NCBI RefSeq assembly: GCF_001677435.1
Contig: NZ_CP016268.1
Coordinates: 3,523,001 to 3,587,000 of the forward strand
Direction of reading: 5' to 3'
DNA length: 64,000 nt
DNA from: Woeseia oceani
GTDB lineage: Bacteria; Pseudomonadota; Gammaproteobacteria; Steroidobacterales; Woeseiaceae
Part shown: piece by piece, positions 9,182 to 17,789 of the stretch
How positions within the stretch are numbered: the stretch's first letter is position 1
How the letters are laid out: each line of letters starts with the position of its first letter
Translations under genes and position numbers: made by a program
Notes under the pieces: generated by a model
Database searches by the model: none
What the model saw: the letters and a program-made list of their open reading frames with translations, nothing else
What the model was told of the DNA's origin: nothing

Positions 9182-10111
9182 TTAGAAAGCGACGGCGTCC
9201 GCACCCTTCAAGTGCAACATCTTGCGCGCATCGTCCGCCGATGCAATTTCGTAACCCAGTTCTTCAAGGACGCGACGGATCTTCAGTACCTGTGCGGCAT
9301 TGCTCGGCGCGAGTTCACCCCTCGAAATGGTCAGACTGTCTTCGAGGCCCACACGAACATTGCCACCCATAATCGCGCCCATGGTCGCCAGCTTCATTTG
9401 CCTGCCACCAGCAGCGAGTACCGAAAACATATAATCCTCGCCAAGCAAACGGTCGGCTGTTGCCTTCATGTGCGCAAGGTTTTCCGGCGAAGCACCAGCG
9501 CCCCCGAGCACACCAAGGACGAACTGTACGTACAACGGTGGCTTCACTCGTCCCTGCTTGAGGTAGTAGGCAAGCGTTTCGATGTGGCCAACGTCATAAC
9601 ATTCAAACTCGAAGCGTGCAGCGTGTTTGCCGCCGAGATCGTCGACAATTATTTCTATGTTGGCAAACGTGTTCTGAAAAATGCGTTCGCGGGTCGCTTC
9701 CAGCAGTTCCGGTTCCCAAGCGTGTTTCCAGTTCGAGTATTGGTCTTTGAGCGGGAAGATGCCGAAATTCATCGAGCCCATGTTCAACGAGCACATCTCC
9801 GGGCTCGCGATGCGTGCAGGCGCCAGGCGGTCATCAAGACTCATCAATGAACTGCCGCCGGTCGAAATATTCAGAACCGCATCGCAATGCTGCTTAATCA
9901 CCGGCAGGAACTGCATGAAAATATCCGGATCCGCACTGGGGTAACCGTTTTCCGGATCACGGGCATGCAGATGAATAATCGCCGCGCCGGCTTCCGCTGC
10001 TTCGATCGATGCGCTCGCAATCTCGGCCGGAGTCACCGGCAAATGCGGACTCATCGTCGGCGTGTGTATGGACCCTGTGACCGCACAGGTGATGATGACT
10101 TTGTTTTTCAC
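9182..10111 (-). CDS. Beta-keto acid cleavage enzyme (BKACE, DUF849 family)
   Basis: 309 residues; GTG start with AGAGG six bases upstream. The N-terminus (VIITCAVTGSIHTPTMSPHLPVTP) and the zinc-binding H47-L-H49 in IIHLHARDP are diagnostic of the BKACE family, whose prototype, 3-keto-5-aminohexanoate cleavage enzyme of lysine fermentation, condenses a beta-keto acid with acetyl-CoA to give acetoacetate and a new CoA ester. Family members differ widely in substrate, so only the reaction type is safe. The divergent LysR gene and the class-III aminotransferase beyond it suggest a small catabolic cluster for an amino compound that is deaminated and then cleaved. No lysine-fermentation partner genes are seen. 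Confidence 0.88.
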   Translation of the reverse strand: MKNKVIITCAVTGSIHTPTMSPHLPVTPAEIASASIEAAEAGAAIIHLHARDPENGYPSADPDIFMQFLPVIKQHCDAVLNISTGGSSLMSLDDRLAPARIASPEMCSLNMGSMNFGIFPLKDQYSNWKHAWEPELLEATRERIFQNTFANIEIIVDDLGGKHAARFEFECYDVGHIETLAYYLKQGRVKPPLYVQFVLGVLGGAGASPENLAHMKATADRLLGEDYMFSVLAAGGRQMKLATMGAIMGGNVRVGLEDSLTISRGELAPSNAAQVLKIRRVLEELGYEIASADDARKMLHLKGADAVAF

Positions 10112-10583
10112 TGACTGCCTCTGGCGTCCCCGCGAAAACGCCAGCGGCGTCTATCGGCGGTGGGGCCGCGCTCTTGATTATTTTACGAACCGCACTACTG
10201 GTCGCATACAACAATGACCTCTGGATTGCCTGAGCCGAAGCCGGACTGTAGTGCTGCGTTCGCCCGTACCCGCTGCTCTGCGGTGCGCGATCATCATTGA
10301 CCGAAACGGGTCATTCCACAACTGCCTATCCATGAATCCGTTTATTGATATGCGGAATGACGAAACGTCGATACCCCGTCGAACATCACTGGTTCGGACG
10401 ATACTGACTGTGTTCGCGGGTCGGCCCTCCCGGGCTTACCGCCGTCGTCGAGCCTGAGCAGATTCCCGCTGGCAGAACGCAGGAACGTGCCCCACCGACC
10501 CTATAGCGTCGGTCCCCGCGACTGGTATATCATTCCTTACACCCATGTAAGCAATGCGTTTCATAGATAAGCGGAATATCATT
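10112..10583. other. Divergent regulatory region between BKACE and the LysR gene
   Basis: About 470 bases with no convincing gene. It holds the palindromic operator described at 10532-10555 and, further left, an inverted repeat TGACC-N6-GGTCA at 10298-10313. Both are candidates for binding sites controlling the divergent genes. No coding frame here has both a ribosome site and a recognisable protein. Confidence 0.5.
10532..10555. promoter_or_regulatory. Near-perfect 24-bp palindrome, candidate LysR autoregulatory operator
   Basis: Arms ATT-CTTAC and GTAAG-AAT surround a six-base centre; one base per arm departs from symmetry. A TATAT run sits just to the left, so a regulator bound here would cover the expected transcription start of the LysR gene. 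The palindrome runs into the upstream candidate ATG (10554), favouring the downstream ATG at 10584 as the true start. Confidence 0.5.
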
Positions 10584-11573
10584 ATGACTCAGGCCCCCCC
10601 TGATTCGTACCTCTCTGCGACCGATCCGGAGCACCTTGTCTGGCAGCTCGACTGGAATCTGCTGCGCACCTTCACCGTCATCGTGCAGGAAGGCGGCATT
10701 ACCGCGGCAGCGAACAAGCTGAGGCTTAAACAACCCACCGTCAGTAATGCCTTGCGACGCCTCGAAGAAAGCCTGGGGCAGCGGCTGGTCGAGCGCGGGC
10801 CGCGTGCGTTTCGCGTCACCCGGCAAGGCCAGGCGCTCTACCGCGAGAGTGTGGATATCTTTGGCAGTGTCAATCGCCTGTCCATTGCATTGCGTGACAT
10901 TCCGGATGATGTGCAGGGCAAGGCCAGTATCCGCATGGCCAGTCACGTCGTCTGCCCACTGGTCGACGAGGCACTCAGCGAGTTTCACCAGCGACATCCG
11001 CAGGCGGTCGTTGCGATATCGGTCAGCGCCAGCACAGTCGCGGTCGAAGCCGTACTGGAAAAACGTTGCGCGATGGCAATCTGCCTGGTCAACGAACAGC
11101 TGGAAAGCCTCGATTACACCGTGCTGTACCGCGAACACTTTGGCTTTTTCTGCGGCCCGCAGCACCCGTTGTTCGGCAAGTCCGGCCTGACCATGGCCGA
11201 CCTGAAGGGCGAGTACAGCGTGTCGTTTGGTGCGGACCAGCTGGATGGCGTGCTACGGCCGATCGCGTTGCTGCGTGAACAGGCCGAATTGCACACGCAC
11301 ATCAGCGGTGTCAGCACCAATCTGGAGGAAGTGCGCCGGATGATCATCGCCAATCTGGGCATAGGCCCGCTGCCCATCCACGCGGTCGAACGCGATGTGC
11401 GCGACGGCCTGCTGTGGCGACTACCGCCCTACGATCATCCGCCGGAGGTATCGATCTATATCGTGCGGAATCCGAAAGCCAGATTAAATCGCGCCGAAGA
11501 ACGCTTCAGCGAAATACTCCTGGAAAAAGTAGCCGCAACACCGCTCGACGAACGCACTTACGGTCTGGACTAA
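10584..11573 (+). CDS. LysR-family transcriptional regulator
   Basis: 329 residues from the ATG preceded by AAGCGGA (eight-base spacing); an ATG ten codons earlier lacks a ribosome site and lies in a palindrome. The N-terminal winged helix-turn-helix is clear (LLRTFTVIVQEGGITAAANKL, then QPTVSNALRRLEESLG and LVERGPRAFRVTRQG), followed by the two-lobed effector-binding domain from about residue 105. It sits between the divergent BKACE gene and the class-III aminotransferase, which starts about 40 bases downstream in the same direction. It is therefore the likely controller of this catabolic cluster and of itself. The inducer cannot be deduced. Confidence 0.9.
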   Translation: MTQAPPDSYLSATDPEHLVWQLDWNLLRTFTVIVQEGGITAAANKLRLKQPTVSNALRRLEESLGQRLVERGPRAFRVTRQGQALYRESVDIFGSVNRLSIALRDIPDDVQGKASIRMASHVVCPLVDEALSEFHQRHPQAVVAISVSASTVAVEAVLEKRCAMAICLVNEQLESLDYTVLYREHFGFFCGPQHPLFGKSGLTMADLKGEYSVSFGADQLDGVLRPIALLREQAELHTHISGVSTNLEEVRRMIIANLGIGPLPIHAVERDVRDGLLWRLPPYDHPPEVSIYIVRNPKARLNRAEERFSEILLEKVAATPLDERTYGLD

Positions 11574-11612
11574 CAATGAGGTGACACATCGTGTGTCGCC
11601 AGAGAACCCGCC

Positions 11613-12944
11613 ATGCAAAATAATGCGCAATCGCATGTCTTTTATCAGACGCGCTTACACCGGCCGCGGCTTGACCGCGCCGAGGGCGTCTACCTGTGGG
11701 ACGTTAACGGCAAACGGTACTTCGACGGCTGCAGTGGCGCGATGGTTTCCAATGTCGGCCACAGCAATCCGCGGGTGCTCGACGCCATGCGCCGGCAGAT
11801 GGAGAAGTCCACATTTGGCTACCGCCTGCATTTTGAAAACGATGCCGCGGAAGAACTCGCGCGGCGTGTCGCCGAACTTGCACCAGCACCGCTTGATCGC
11901 GTGTTTTACGTATCGGGTGGTTCCGAGGCCGTCGAAAGCTGCATCAAGATGGCGCGACAGTACGCCATCGCGCGCGGCGAGCCGGAGCGTTATCAGGTCA
12001 TTTCCCGCTACCCCTCCTACCACGGCTCAACTCTCGGCGCGCTGGCAATCACCGGTTACGACACTCTGACGGAACCGTTCGCACCGATGTTGCGAACAAT
12101 GCCAAAAATACCGGCGCCGACCTGCTACCTCGATCGTGACAATTTGTCAGACGCTGAAAGGGGCCTGCGGTATGCCAACATGCTCGCTGACAAGATTGAA
12201 GAATTGGGTCCCTCAACGGTTCTGGCCTTTGTTGTTGAACCGATTGGCGGCGCTTCGACGGGCGCACTGGTGGCGCCGGACACTTACCTGCCACGGATAC
12301 GCGAGATCTGTAACCACTACGGCATCCTCCTGATCGCCGATGAAGTCATGACCGGCGCCGGACGTACGGGGCAGTTTCTTGGCTGTGATCACTGGCAAGT
12401 GGTGCCGGATATTGCGGCGCTGGCGAAAGGCTTCGGCGCCGGGTATGTACCGCTCGGCGCAATGCTGACCCGCGCGGACATCGTGGACGCGGTACTTGAC
12501 CATAATGCGTTTCAGCACGGCTTCACCTCTGCCGGCAATCCGCTGGCTTGCGCGACGGGACTGGCCGTCGTGAAGGAAATCGTCGAGCAGGACCTTATCG
12601 CGAACACGAGGACGGTCGGAGCCGCATTGAAATCCGCACTAGCGGAACTGATGGATGAATTTCCGTTTGTCGGCGACGTGCGCGGCAAGGGATTGCTGCT
12701 TGCGATGGAGCTGGTGCAGGATCGCGAATCCATGGAGGTATTGCCGCCTGCCATGAACGCGGCGAACCGGGTTGTCGATATCGCGTATGACCGTGGGCTG
12801 ATCGTCTACGCCCGGCGCACCCGTGGCGGCAACAGCGGCGACCACCTTATGGTCTGTCCGCCATTAATCACGACTCTGCAACAGGTCGACGAAATTATTG
12901 AGAAGCTGCGGGACAGCCTGCGACAATTCAGCAGCGAGCTGTAG
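11613..12944 (+). CDS. Class-III PLP-dependent aminotransferase (omega-amino type)
   Basis: 443 residues, full length for the family. D243 in LLIADEVMTGAGRTG binds the pyridine nitrogen of PLP, and K272 in LAKGFGAGY is the Schiff-base lysine. VSGGSEAVESCIKMAR and SRYPSYHGST form the cofactor phosphate pocket, and FTSAGNPLACA belongs to the partner-subunit loop. These enzymes move the distal amino group of diamines, omega-amino acids or similar amines to pyruvate or 2-oxoglutarate. It follows the LysR gene by 39 bases and probably belongs to the same catabolic unit as BKACE. The exact amine is unknown; the family includes beta-alanine, GABA and adenosylmethionine-dependent members. Confidence 0.9.
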   Translation: MQNNAQSHVFYQTRLHRPRLDRAEGVYLWDVNGKRYFDGCSGAMVSNVGHSNPRVLDAMRRQMEKSTFGYRLHFENDAAEELARRVAELAPAPLDRVFYVSGGSEAVESCIKMARQYAIARGEPERYQVISRYPSYHGSTLGALAITGYDTLTEPFAPMLRTMPKIPAPTCYLDRDNLSDAERGLRYANMLADKIEELGPSTVLAFVVEPIGGASTGALVAPDTYLPRIREICNHYGILLIADEVMTGAGRTGQFLGCDHWQVVPDIAALAKGFGAGYVPLGAMLTRADIVDAVLDHNAFQHGFTSAGNPLACATGLAVVKEIVEQDLIANTRTVGAALKSALAELMDEFPFVGDVRGKGLLLAMELVQDRESMEVLPPAMNAANRVVDIAYDRGLIVYARRTRGGNSGDHLMVCPPLITTLQQVDEIIEKLRDSLRQFSSEL

Positions 12945-13033
12945 TGACACCGTTTGTTGACAGGCTGCCAGCCAAGGCGCCGGGACAACGGCCGCACCGT
13001 ACCTGACGCAACATTCAGTCCCCTGGAGGATGC

Positions 13034-14380
13034 ATGAAAAAGCAGATCGCTATTGGCTTGTCCCTCGCACTACTGTGGATTGCCAGCGCGTGCGCATCCG
13101 CCCCGACGACGTTCGTTACTGACGCGCCCTTTAAACCGAACAGCGGCAACATCCTGTTGCGTTGCGGCGCGCTCATTGATGGCATTAACGAGCACGCCCG
13201 CCCCCAGCAGGATGTCTTGATCCAGGACGGTGTCATCACCGCGACCGGCACGCGACTCACGGCACCGGCTGGCACGAAAGTACTCGATCTTGCCGACCAC
13301 ACCTGCCTGCCCGGGCTGATCGACATGCACACACACGTGGTTGAATCGCAGCAAGACACCAACGATTTGTACATTTATCTCACGCGTAACGAGACCGAAA
13401 CCCTGGACCTCGCGCGGCCGCTTGCCCGGAAAACGTTACTGGCCGGCTTCACCTCGGTGCGCAATGTCGGCGTTTACTACGGTTGGACGAGCCGCAGCCT
13501 GCGGGACGAAATCAATCGCGGCGTAACGGTTGGCCCGCGCATGGACGTGGCCGGCTTTTACCTGACGATACCCGGCGGCGGTGGCGACCTGCTGTTACCG
13601 GATCTGGCAGAAAGCGATATCCCGGCTCACCTGCGGCTCGGTGTCGCGCGCGGAGCCGACCAGTTTCGGCAAAAAGCGCGGGAGGCCATCGAAGGCGGCG
13701 CGGACGTAATCAAGGTCATTGCTTCAGGTGCTGTTCTGGCCTATGGCGGCGTTCCCGGCGCGCCGGAAATGACCCCGGAAGAACTGCGTGCCGTGGTCGA
13801 GGTCGCAAACAAAGCCGGCGTGCCGGTGACTGCCCATGCCCACGGCGCGCAATCCATTAAGGATGCCATCCTCGCCGGCGTTACCACGATTGAGCATGCC
13901 TCGCTGATTGACGATGAAGGCATACGCCTGGCCATTGAGCACAACGTTGGCTTGTCGATGGACGTCTTCAATGGCGACTGGATAGCGACGGAAGGACGCC
14001 GCATGCAGTGGCCGGAAGAGTTCCTGCGCAAGAATGACGAAACCACGCTGATCCAGAGGCAAAATTTCCGCAAGGCACACGCGGCTGGCGCCCCGATCGT
14101 GTTCGGCTCGGATTCCGGCGTCTACCCGCACGGCATGAATCCACGGCAGTTTTCCTACATGGTCGAGTGGGGTATGAGCCCTATGGAAGCGATCAAGGCG
14201 GCCACCTCGATCGCGGCGAGTTACCTGAAGAACGGTGCGCGCGTTGGCGCGATTGAGCGCGGCCGACTGGGTGATGTTATTGCCGTCGCCGGCGATCCTT
14301 TGCGTGACATCAGCGTTCTGCAACACGTCGATACGGTGGTCATGGGCGGGCTCGTGTTCAAGGCGCCGGCAACGGACTAA
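13034..14380 (+). CDS. Amidohydrolase-superfamily lipoprotein (imidazolonepropionase/prolidase-like)
   Basis: 448 residues, ATG with GGAGG six bases before. The leader ends at C20 (LALLWIASAC), a plausible lipobox with Ala rather than Leu at -3, so membrane anchoring is likely. Metal motif H99-T-H101 (GLIDMHTHVVES), a Lys in VIKVIASG that may be the carboxylated bridge, VTAHAHG, TIEHAS and FGSDSG place it in the metal-dependent amidohydrolase superfamily. The arrangement is close to the Xaa-Pro dipeptidase/aryl-dipeptidase type members. Substrate is not readable. It follows the aminotransferase by about 90 bases on the same strand and may supply that pathway by hydrolysing an amide or dipeptide. 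Confidence 0.87.
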   Translation: MKKQIAIGLSLALLWIASACASAPTTFVTDAPFKPNSGNILLRCGALIDGINEHARPQQDVLIQDGVITATGTRLTAPAGTKVLDLADHTCLPGLIDMHTHVVESQQDTNDLYIYLTRNETETLDLARPLARKTLLAGFTSVRNVGVYYGWTSRSLRDEINRGVTVGPRMDVAGFYLTIPGGGGDLLLPDLAESDIPAHLRLGVARGADQFRQKAREAIEGGADVIKVIASGAVLAYGGVPGAPEMTPEELRAVVEVANKAGVPVTAHAHGAQSIKDAILAGVTTIEHASLIDDEGIRLAIEHNVGLSMDVFNGDWIATEGRRMQWPEEFLRKNDETTLIQRQNFRKAHAAGAPIVFGSDSGVYPHGMNPRQFSYMVEWGMSPMEAIKAATSIAASYLKNGARVGAIERGRLGDVIAVAGDPLRDISVLQHVDTVVMGGLVFKAPATD

Positions 14381-14579
14381 CGTCGCGGCGCTGTTACCGG
14401 CAAGTGTGCGAGAACGGGCGCGCTACCGCGGCATTGCCTGCAGGTAACGCCGAACCGGGCATGGCGGCGCTTCGGTCATGCTGTGCGAAAACGCGGCCGC
14501 GTGTACGGTCGGCGATGATCTTCGGCGTGACCCGCTACCCTTGTGACCCGCCGCAGTCGGCGGAAAGCCAGCCGCGACC

Positions 14580-14807
14580 TTAGTCCGTGGCGTTGGTCTG
14601 GTTCGCGGCAGCGCGTGTCGCACGCCGGATGTTGGCGCGCCAGCGGGCAACACCAATTCCGCCTGCGATACAGACGATACCCAGTGCCAGGTAAACGAGC
14701 ATTCCGTAATGATGGTCGCCGATGTAGTACACGCCGCCGATGAACAGGACGCCAATCAACACATAGGCCCACGGTAGAGATTCGTACAGGCTGGATGGCA
14801 ACCACAT
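14580..14807 (-). CDS. Small two-helix membrane protein, unknown function
   Basis: 75 residues. I place the start at the ATG with GGGAGG nine bases upstream, rather than at a TTG seven codons earlier in the same frame. Two hydrophobic spans (about 11-30 and 35-53) are joined by a short loop with DHHYG, and the C-terminus is basic (RWRANIRR) and then Thr/Asn-rich. No enzymatic motif. It lies beside the relic of an XRE regulator (14941-15078), and regulators of that small type often neighbour small membrane proteins, but a link is only a guess. Confidence 0.65.
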   Translation of the reverse strand: MWLPSSLYESLPWAYVLIGVLFIGGVYYIGDHHYGMLVYLALGIVCIAGGIGVARWRANIRRATRAAANQTNATD

Positions 14808-14940
14808 GGGAAGCAGCCTCCCTTTCAATTCCTGATAGCTGGCCAGCTTGCGCCTCCAGCACGACCCATTCTCTGCCGCACTTCACATTTGTCAATAAAG
14901 TCAGAAGCTTGAAGACCGACCGGTCGCGCCACCCAGAACC

Positions 14941-15078
14941 GATAGCGCACGGCAAACCGTTATTGCCATTGAACAGGGAAAGTTTTGCCCGTCACTGGAA
15001 AGTGCACTGCGGATGGCGGCAGCGTTCAACACCACCGTCAATGAGATCTTTGCGCTGGATGAAGCGGATACCGGCTGA
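14941..15078 (+). pseudogene. Remnant of a small XRE-family helix-turn-helix regulator (C-terminal part only)
   Basis: An open stretch of 45 codons ending in TGA encodes ARQTVIAIEQGKFCPSLES followed by ALRMAAAFNTTVNEIFALDE. This matches the recognition helix and the last helices of short Cro/C1-type regulators of the YgzD type (SRQTVIAIE.GKY.PSL..AF.IA..F...IEEIF). The first half of the domain is absent: going upstream the frame meets TAA near 14895 with no start codon, and the other forward frames hold no helix-turn-helix beginning. I read it as a gene that lost its 5' part. Confidence 0.7.
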
Positions 15079-15098
15079 GCGACAGATCAAAGCAAAGC

Positions 15099-15124
15099 AA
15101 AAAAAAGCCCGCAATCGCGGGCTT
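15099..15124 (-). terminator. Rho-independent terminator of the NfeD-SPFH operon
   Basis: An eight-base-pair stem AAGCCCGC/GCGGGCTT with loop AATC, followed on the minus strand by a run of eight T. It lies 27 bases past the SPFH stop codon. Confidence 0.9.
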
Positions 15125-15150
15125 TCTTGCGTGTTGTCAGCGCCTGATCG

Positions 15151-16086
15151 CTAGGCGCCCGAAGGCGATTTGCGTGGCACGTCTTTGGCGATGTTGGTCG
15201 CCAGCGCGATCATTGACGAAATATCCGCCAGATTCGCCGGCACGACCAGGGTATTGCCGGACTTCGCGAGATTGCCGAACTCGTCAATGTACTGCTGCGC
15301 TACGCGTAGCTGCATGGCTTCGTGACCGCCATCATCGACCAGCGCGGCAGCGACCTGTCGCAGACCATCCGCCGTTGCTGTGGCGACCGCCAGAATGGCG
15401 GCGGCTTCACCTTCCGCTTCGTTGATTTGCTGTTGCTTGGCGGCCTCGGACTCCTTGATAACGCGTTGCTTCTCGCCTTCTGCCTTGTTGATCTTCGCGT
15501 CACGATCACCTTCGGAATTGAGAATCACGGCGCGCTTTTCGCGCTCCGCTCGCATCTGCTTTTCCATCGCGCCTAAAACATCCTGCGGTGGATTGATGTT
15601 CTTGATCTCGTAGCGCATGACCTTCACGCCCCATGGGTCCGACGCCTTGTCCAGTTCGTCGACCACGTTTGAGTTGATGGTACCGCGCTCTTCGAATGTC
15701 CTGTCGAGCTCGATCTTGCCGATTTCACTACGCAAGGTTGTTTGGGCCAGTTGCGAGATAGCGAACATGTAGTCGCCAATACCGTAAGACGCCCGCCCCG
15801 GATCCAGCACCTGCATGTAAAGCACCCCATCGACACCGACTTGCACGTTGTCGCGTGTAATGCAGACTTGTTCGGCGATATCGACTGCCTGTTCTTTAAG
15901 CGTGTGCTTATAGGCGATGCGCTCCATGAACGGCACCAGGATATGAAAGCCGGCTTTTAGTATGCGGCTGAATTTGCCGAACCGCTCCACGACAAAAGCG
16001 TTCTGTTGCGGCACGACCACCGCCGTCTTTGCGATGACAAAAATAACGAGAGCGGCGATAGCCAGTGATACATAGAGTGAGTTCAT
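15151..16086 (-). CDS. qmcA: SPFH/band-7 (stomatin-like) membrane protein, QmcA type
   Basis: 311 residues. A single N-terminal membrane helix (3-24) is followed by the band-7 domain (VVPQQNAFVVERFGKFSRIL through ELDRTFEERGTINSNVVDELD). Then comes a long charged coiled coil (about 175-235, with AEREKRAVILNSEGDRDAKI) and a C-terminal segment. These proteins form large oligomeric cages at the inner membrane, in flotillin-like microdomains, and are linked to quality control of membrane proteins. The NfeD partner gene lies 24 bases upstream on the same strand, the standard pairing. The operon ends at a strong terminator. Confidence 0.9.
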   Translation of the reverse strand: MNSLYVSLAIAALVIFVIAKTAVVVPQQNAFVVERFGKFSRILKAGFHILVPFMERIAYKHTLKEQAVDIAEQVCITRDNVQVGVDGVLYMQVLDPGRASYGIGDYMFAISQLAQTTLRSEIGKIELDRTFEERGTINSNVVDELDKASDPWGVKVMRYEIKNINPPQDVLGAMEKQMRAEREKRAVILNSEGDRDAKINKAEGEKQRVIKESEAAKQQQINEAEGEAAAILAVATATADGLRQVAAALVDDGGHEAMQLRVAQQYIDEFGNLAKSGNTLVVPANLADISSMIALATNIAKDVPRKSPSGA

Positions 16087-16110
16087 CGCGAATACCCGTT
16101 GTTGGATTGG

Positions 16111-16557
16111 TTATGGGGTCGGACTGGGATCAGCGCTGACATACAGGGTCAGCCCTTCGTTACGCGTGACCGGAACGCGAGAACCGGCAGCGATGGTTGT
16201 TCCACCGCTGTTCACAACGGTCCAGTCAGTACCTCTGAACTGTGTTCGGCCTTGTGCACCAACAGCCAGATCAGTATCGATGACGATGTACTCGCCCGCG
16301 ATTCCTTCTTTGAAGCCTGGCACATTGCCGCGAATTTTTTCATACAGCTTGCGCCGAAAAGTGAACATCGAGCCAAGCGCAAGACCCGCGAAAATCAACC
16401 ATTGCAGCCACTCTGGCGCAGTCAGCCCCAATAGCGCCAACACACCAACCAGTGCCGCTGACAGCCCTATGAAAACCAGGTAAAACTGCGCGTCGACCGC
16501 AAGCATTTCTGCGCCGAACAAAACGGCACCCAGAATCATCCACGCCCACCATGCCAT
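16111..16557 (-). CDS. NfeD-family membrane protein, SPFH partner
   Basis: 148 residues from the ATG with GGGAGA upstream; the frame is open for 54 more codons 5' but without domain content. Three to four hydrophobic segments (about 3-70) are followed by a C-terminal OB-fold domain (GIAGEYIVIDTDLAVGAQG, TDWTVVNSGGTTIAAGSRV). This is the short NfeD1b form without the ClpP-like protease part, equivalent to E. coli YbbJ. It is thought to bind and stabilise the SPFH oligomer encoded immediately downstream. Confidence 0.88.
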   Translation of the reverse strand: MAWWAWMILGAVLFGAEMLAVDAQFYLVFIGLSAALVGVLALLGLTAPEWLQWLIFAGLALGSMFTFRRKLYEKIRGNVPGFKEGIAGEYIVIDTDLAVGAQGRTQFRGTDWTVVNSGGTTIAAGSRVPVTRNEGLTLYVSADPSPTP

Positions 16558-16654
16558 ACCCGATCTCCCGGTTTTTTTTCTTCGTGGAACTATACCGCAG
16601 ATGCTACTTGAGACTGCATCCGGCGAGACTGCCCGCCTGACTCGCAGGCCGGAA

Positions 16655-17110
16655 TCAGGACGCGCCTTTCGAAGCCTGCAACCAACGGTCGAGGTGCCCG
16701 GCAAATGCCTTGCGATCACTTTGGCTCAGAGTCGGTGGACCGCCCGTATCGACGCCGCTTGCACGCATCGTGTCGAGGAAGTCGCGCATATTCAAACGCC
16801 CGCGAATGTTCTCCGCGCTGTACATCTCACCGCGCGGATTCAGCGCCTCTGCGCCCATGTCGATCGCTTCCGATGCCAGCGGGATATCCGCCGTTATCAC
16901 CAGATCACCGGGTTGCAACCGCCGGACGATCTCGTTGTCTGCCACATCGAAGCCGGACGGAACCTGCAACGTATTAATGTATTTCGAGCTCGGTGTTCGT
17001 AGCGCATGATTCGCGACCAGTGTCAGTGGCGTGCCCGTGCGATCCGCCGCGCGAAACAGGATTTCCTTAATCACGACAGGACAGGCATCCGCATCTACCC
17101 AGATTTTCAT
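16655..17110 (-). CDS. yaiI: YaiI/YqxD-family protein (DUF188, PIN-like fold)
   Basis: 151 residues starting [20 protein letters not shown], the family hallmark. The open frame extends 40 codons upstream, but that part has no family similarity and I chose the internal [33 protein letters not shown] and the C-terminal [16 protein letters not shown] match the whole family length of about 150. The fold is related to PIN/NYN nucleases and the conserved Asp residues could bind metal, but no physiological role is settled. It stands alone between the terminator region of the cold-shock gene and NfeD. Confidence 0.9.
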   Translation of the reverse strand: MKIWVDADACPVVIKEILFRAADRTGTPLTLVANHALRTPSSKYINTLQVPSGFDVADNEIVRRLQPGDLVITADIPLASEAIDMGAEALNPRGEMYSAENIRGRLNMRDFLDTMRASGVDTGGPPTLSQSDRKAFAGHLDRWLQASKGAS

Positions 17111-17188
17111 TGCGTTGTTTCCATGCTGGCAAAGGGTAAGGCTAACTTGTTCCCCATGGGTCGTAATGACACGTTCAGGCCCTGAACG

Positions 17189-17216
17189 AAAAAAGGCAGA
17201 ACCTTGCGGTCCTGCC
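17189..17216 (-). terminator. Rho-independent terminator of the cold-shock gene
   Basis: On the minus strand GGCAGGACC-GCAA-GGTTCTGCC forms a nine-pair stem with one G-U pair and a tetraloop, followed by six T. It lies about 80 bases beyond the stop of the cold-shock gene. Confidence 0.85.
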
Positions 17217-17293
17217 TCTTCGACCTTCATCCCCGCAGGGAATCCAGTGGGTTCACGCTGCGAACAGCACGAACCGCTTTTTTCATTTCGCTA

Positions 17294-17500
17294 TTAAAGC
17301 GGAACGATGTTCTCAGCCTGCGGACCTTTCTGGCCCTGCGTAACCGTGAACTCAACCTTCTGGCCTTCAGCCAGGGTCTTGAAGCCATCGCCAACGATGG
17401 AACGGAAGTGTGCGAACACATCCGGGCCATTTTCTTGCTCGATGAATCCAAAGCCTTTGGCTTCGTTGAACCATTTAACGGTACCGGTAACGGTAGACAT
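17294..17500 (-). CDS. CspA-family cold-shock protein (RNA chaperone)
   Basis: 68 residues, a single OB-fold cold-shock domain. RNP1 appears as KGFGFI and RNP2 as VFAHF (the more common form is VFVHF). [21 protein letters not shown] and the Gly-rich [10 protein letters not shown] end are typical. It binds single-stranded RNA/DNA and melts secondary structure, helping translation in the cold or in stationary phase. A strong promoter at 17662-17690 leaves a leader of roughly 155 bases, the size seen in cold-inducible csp mRNAs whose leader folding controls expression. A terminator follows the gene, so it is monocistronic. Confidence 0.95.
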   Translation of the reverse strand: MSTVTGTVKWFNEAKGFGFIEQENGPDVFAHFRSIVGDGFKTLAEGQKVEFTVTQGQKGPQAENIVPL

Positions 17501-17661
17501 AATGTTTATCCTGTTTTCTAACTAAGTAATGGAGGCCCCAGAGAGAGCCCGTTTGGTTGAAATTTGTCGCTATTACTTATGAAAATCAGGACGATACGAC
17601 CAGAAACGGTGCACCGAAATGGTGTGCATAAATAGATGTGACGCTTTTTCAATCTGGCGCG

Positions 17662-17690
17662 AGTATATAGGGCTTTCGCCCCAAGTCCAA
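17662..17690 (-). promoter_or_regulatory. Strong sigma-70-type promoter of the cold-shock gene
   Basis: Reading the minus strand: -35 TTGGAC, spacer of exactly 17, -10 TATACT. Transcription would start near 17655, giving a leader of about 155 nt before the ATG at 17500. That length matches the long regulatory leaders of cspA-type genes. Confidence 0.75.
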
Positions 17691-17789
17691 CTGAAATAGG
17701 CGCTAATTTACCGAAAAATATAGTTTTTTTGGTCTAAAAAGGCCGATACGAGCCCTTGCCAGCCGGCTCCGATACGCTGCCCGCCTGCC

